A stretch of 64,000 nt of DNA from NCBI RefSeq assembly GCF_019599505.1, contig NZ_RKLT01000010.1:1-64000 (forward strand). The letters run 5' to 3'. The translations under genes and the position numbers were made by a program. Source of the stretch: Haloarcula nitratireducens. Lineage in GTDB: Archaea > Halobacteriota > Halobacteria > Halobacteriales > Haloarculaceae. The notes under the pieces are model-generated. The model was not told where the DNA came from, searched no databases, and saw only the letters and a list, made by a program, of their open reading frames with translations. Shown here piece after piece: positions 62,170 through 64,000 of the stretch (its first letter is position 1; each line of letters starts with the position of its first letter).

Positions 62170-62270
62170 CGAGAGAAGGTGACTGCGTCCATCCTAAAGG
62201 ATGACGCTGTACTATCGCGCTATTACGCGGGTAGTCGTTAATTTTCTTCTCACGATCTCCCTACGTGCGG

Positions 62271-63446
62271 TCACAGTTTCGCGAGCGCCGCTTTGAGATC
62301 CCCAATCAGGTCGTCGACGTGCTCGACTCCGACTGGAAGTCGGACCAGTGAGTCCGATATCCCTGCGGCCGCTCGCTCCTGGGCGGAGAGATACGATGCG
62401 GACATCGTAGCGGGGTGGTCCGCGAGCGACTCCGTACCGCCGAGGCTGACCGCTAACGTGAACACGTCGAGTTCCTCGAGAACAGCCCGCGTCTCGGCGC
62501 CGGTCGCGTCCAGTTCGAACGAGACGATACCGCCGAAGCCGTCCATCTGTTGGGTGGCAAGTTCGTGTTGGGGATGGCTTTCCAGGCCCGGGTAGTTAAC
62601 CTGCACCGTCGCGGGATGGTCGGCGAGATACGTCGCGATTTCTGCGGCATTGCTCTCGTGCCGGTCCATTCGGAGCGGGAACGTCCGCAATCCACGGAGT
62701 GTGAGATAACAGTCGAAAGGAGCGAGCGTTCCGCCAAGATCGTAGGACTGTGTCTGAGCGACATCGTTGGCGGCCGCTTTATCGTCGGTCAGAACGACGC
62801 CCCCCATCGAGTCGCTGTGTCCGTTGAGATATTTTGTCGTGCTGTGAACGACCATGTCGGCTCCGTGAGCGAGTGGGTGCTGAAAGTATGGCGTCGCAAA
62901 GGTGTTGTCGACGACGTAGGTTGCGTCGACCGACGCTGCGATGTCGGCTACGGCCGAGAGGTCACAGAGCCGCAGTAACGGGTTTGTTGGTGACTCCATC
63001 CAGACGAGCGTGGTCTCGTCGGTAACAGCCTCATCGACGGCGTTGACGTCTGTCGCATCGACGTACTCGACGGTGGCGCCGAGTGAATCAGCGAGCAACT
63101 CCTCGAAGAGGACGCGCGTCCCGCCGTAGATGCCGTCGAATGCGACGACGTGGTCGCCCGCCTCAACAATTGACAGGCAGGTCGCTGCCATCGCAGCCGT
63201 TCCCGACGCACATGCGATAGCGTGGTCGGCGCCGCTGAGTCGTGCGAGTCGGGTTTCGAGCGCATCGCGCGTCGGATTGTCGAAACGGGTGTACTTGTAC
63301 CCGTGGTCTGCCTCACCGGGCGCACGCATTTCGTGTGTTGTGGTGAGGTGAATCGGTGAGACGACGTCCCCGGCATCTGTGGCGCCCACGTCGCGCCAGT
63401 CGAATTGAGTGGCGACCGTTTCGAGCTGGTACTTTGAATTGTCCAT
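62271..63446 (-). CDS. PLP-dependent trans-sulfuration enzyme (cystathionine gamma-synthase/lyase family)
   Basis: 391 residues. VVHSTTKYLNGHSDSMGGVV holds the PLP-binding Lys (S-x-T-K-Y). Other family motifs are YTRFDNPTRDALETRLARLS, ACASGTAAMAATCLSIVEAG, YVVDNTFATPYFQHPLAHGA and SLGGTESLADHPATMS. It handles cystathionine, homocysteine or acylhomoserine chemistry, and the exact member (MetB, MetC or lyase) cannot be separated by eye. No methionine or cysteine pathway partner is adjacent. Confidence 0.92.
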   Translation of the reverse strand: MDNSKYQLETVATQFDWRDVGATDAGDVVSPIHLTTTHEMRAPGEADHGYKYTRFDNPTRDALETRLARLSGADHAIACASGTAAMAATCLSIVEAGDHVVAFDGIYGGTRVLFEELLADSLGATVEYVDATDVNAVDEAVTDETTLVWMESPTNPLLRLCDLSAVADIAASVDATYVVDNTFATPYFQHPLAHGADMVVHSTTKYLNGHSDSMGGVVLTDDKAAANDVAQTQSYDLGGTLAPFDCYLTLRGLRTFPLRMDRHESNAAEIATYLADHPATVQVNYPGLESHPQHELATQQMDGFGGIVSFELDATGAETRAVLEELDVFTLAVSLGGTESLADHPATMSASYLSAQERAAAGISDSLVRLPVGVEHVDDLIGDLKAALAKL

Positions 63447-63585
63447 AACTGTCGTATGGTTGTGCCGCCATCAAAAAACGACCAGGGGGTCTTTTTCTAT
63501 CTATGCTCCGTATGTCGAACGGAGAGATCATCTTCCGTGTCCTGGGAGTGTGTCCGTAATACCGGCCAATGTTGTACCCGACGAT

Positions 63586-63951
63586 ATGCACAGTATTCGG
63601 GCGAACGTTGGATCGAGCGTGCCGATATCAGTTCGTCACGTCGACAGGGGCGCTTGGCTGAGCGTCAACGGAACGCGGGAGCTCGGCGTCAGTACTCTCT
63701 GGCAGTTCACCGACTCCGAATTTTGTGAGTGTAACGTGACCGATTTTCTCGCTGAAGGTTTCGCTGAAATCGGTGTTGATGGGGACAGCGTCGAGGCACG
63801 ACTCGCCGGGCGGTGTATTCAGTGTGGAAGTGAGGAAATCACGCCGTGGCTGACCCTTGGCCGTGTGATCGGTGCGGCTGACCGGGAGTTTTACCCTGTT
63901 GACCAAGACGCGGTCCAGGATCTCTCTTCGATGAAAAAAAGACACGAGTGA
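63586..63951 (+). CDS. Conserved haloarchaeal hypothetical with Cys pair
   Basis: 121 residues from ATG 63586 (MHSIRANVGSSVPISVRHVD); the longer upstream frame is basic and overlaps the promoter region of the neighbouring gene. A beta-rich first half (WLSVNGTRELGVSTLWQFTD) is followed by a short CIQCGSEEITPWLTLGRVIG knuckle with one CxxC pair. The function is unknown. It is complete, ending 49 bases before the window edge. Confidence 0.65.
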   Translation: MHSIRANVGSSVPISVRHVDRGAWLSVNGTRELGVSTLWQFTDSEFCECNVTDFLAEGFAEIGVDGDSVEARLAGRCIQCGSEEITPWLTLGRVIGAADREFYPVDQDAVQDLSSMKKRHE

Positions 63952-64000
63952 CCGGTACGTAGCGTGTTCTTCTGGGTGACTATCGAACTGTTACCGGGGT

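Overview
The window reads as accessory DNA, probably a megaplasmid, of an extremely halophilic archaeon (class Halobacteria). The proteins are strongly acidic. The families are typical of haloarchaea: Bat-type HTH_10 regulators, DUF7344 winged helices, DUF5789, the DUF7130 rubredoxin-like zinc ribbon, DUF6684-like cox-cluster proteins, an SMC-related ASRP with a zinc hook, a TFB and a PAC2 protein. There are IS6-family insertion sequences, broken integrase, aldehyde dehydrogenase and zinc-ribbon genes, Orc-box-like repeats and a type IV secretion-like gene block. No rRNA, tRNA or CRISPR array was seen.

Left part (1-7.9 kb): an IS6-type end at the window edge, three Orc-box-like direct repeats (280-628), an integrase remnant, a GNAT acetyltransferase/DUF7130 pair, two tandem CNNM-CBS membrane proteins, a dead IS6 copy, a 56-residue zinc-finger protein and another IS6 scar. 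Respiratory part (7.9-30.6 kb): two separate sets of haem-copper oxidase genes (coxC/coxB/coxA at 8.1-11.8 kb and coxC...coxA/coxB at 21.3-27.9 kb), each with small haloarchaeal cox-cluster membrane proteins. Between and around them lie a GMC oxidoreductase with its gluconate-dehydrogenase-subunit-3-like partner, a DUF4396/four-helix copper-protein module, and a sulfur pair (persulfide-dioxygenase-like MBL-rhodanese protein and a double-rhodanese sulfurtransferase). A cupredoxin-like lipoprotein, a truncated NuoF-like protein and two polytopic membrane proteins are also here. Together they suggest electron transfer, copper handling and sulfide or sulfane-sulfur detoxification.

Mobile part (31-43.7 kb): an ASRP/SMC-like ATPase, then a conjugation-like operon on the plus strand (pilin-like protein, VirB6/TrbL-like membrane protein, VirB4-like ATPase, 1314-residue VirD4/TraG-like ATPase). 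It is preceded by two small minus-strand genes and followed by clustered palindromes and direct repeats that could be an oriT or another protein-binding locus. Right part (43.8-64 kb): methyltransferase, TFB, UspA, three Bat-type regulators, two DUF7344 proteins, dodecin, a second DUF4396/copper-protein module, MFS and SugE transporters, and a trans-sulfuration enzyme.

The most unusual stretch is the gene-poor 51.4-56.7 kb region. It holds several diverged, co-linear sequence units whose primary sequence changes while long hairpins are kept. The wobble pairs I checked are G-U when read on the plus strand, and two units end in a hairpin followed by a T tract. This is the signature expected of a family of plus-strand structured RNAs and is the best candidate here for something undescribed. 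A second diverged non-coding repeat links 33.2-33.5 kb with 54.8-55.1 kb.
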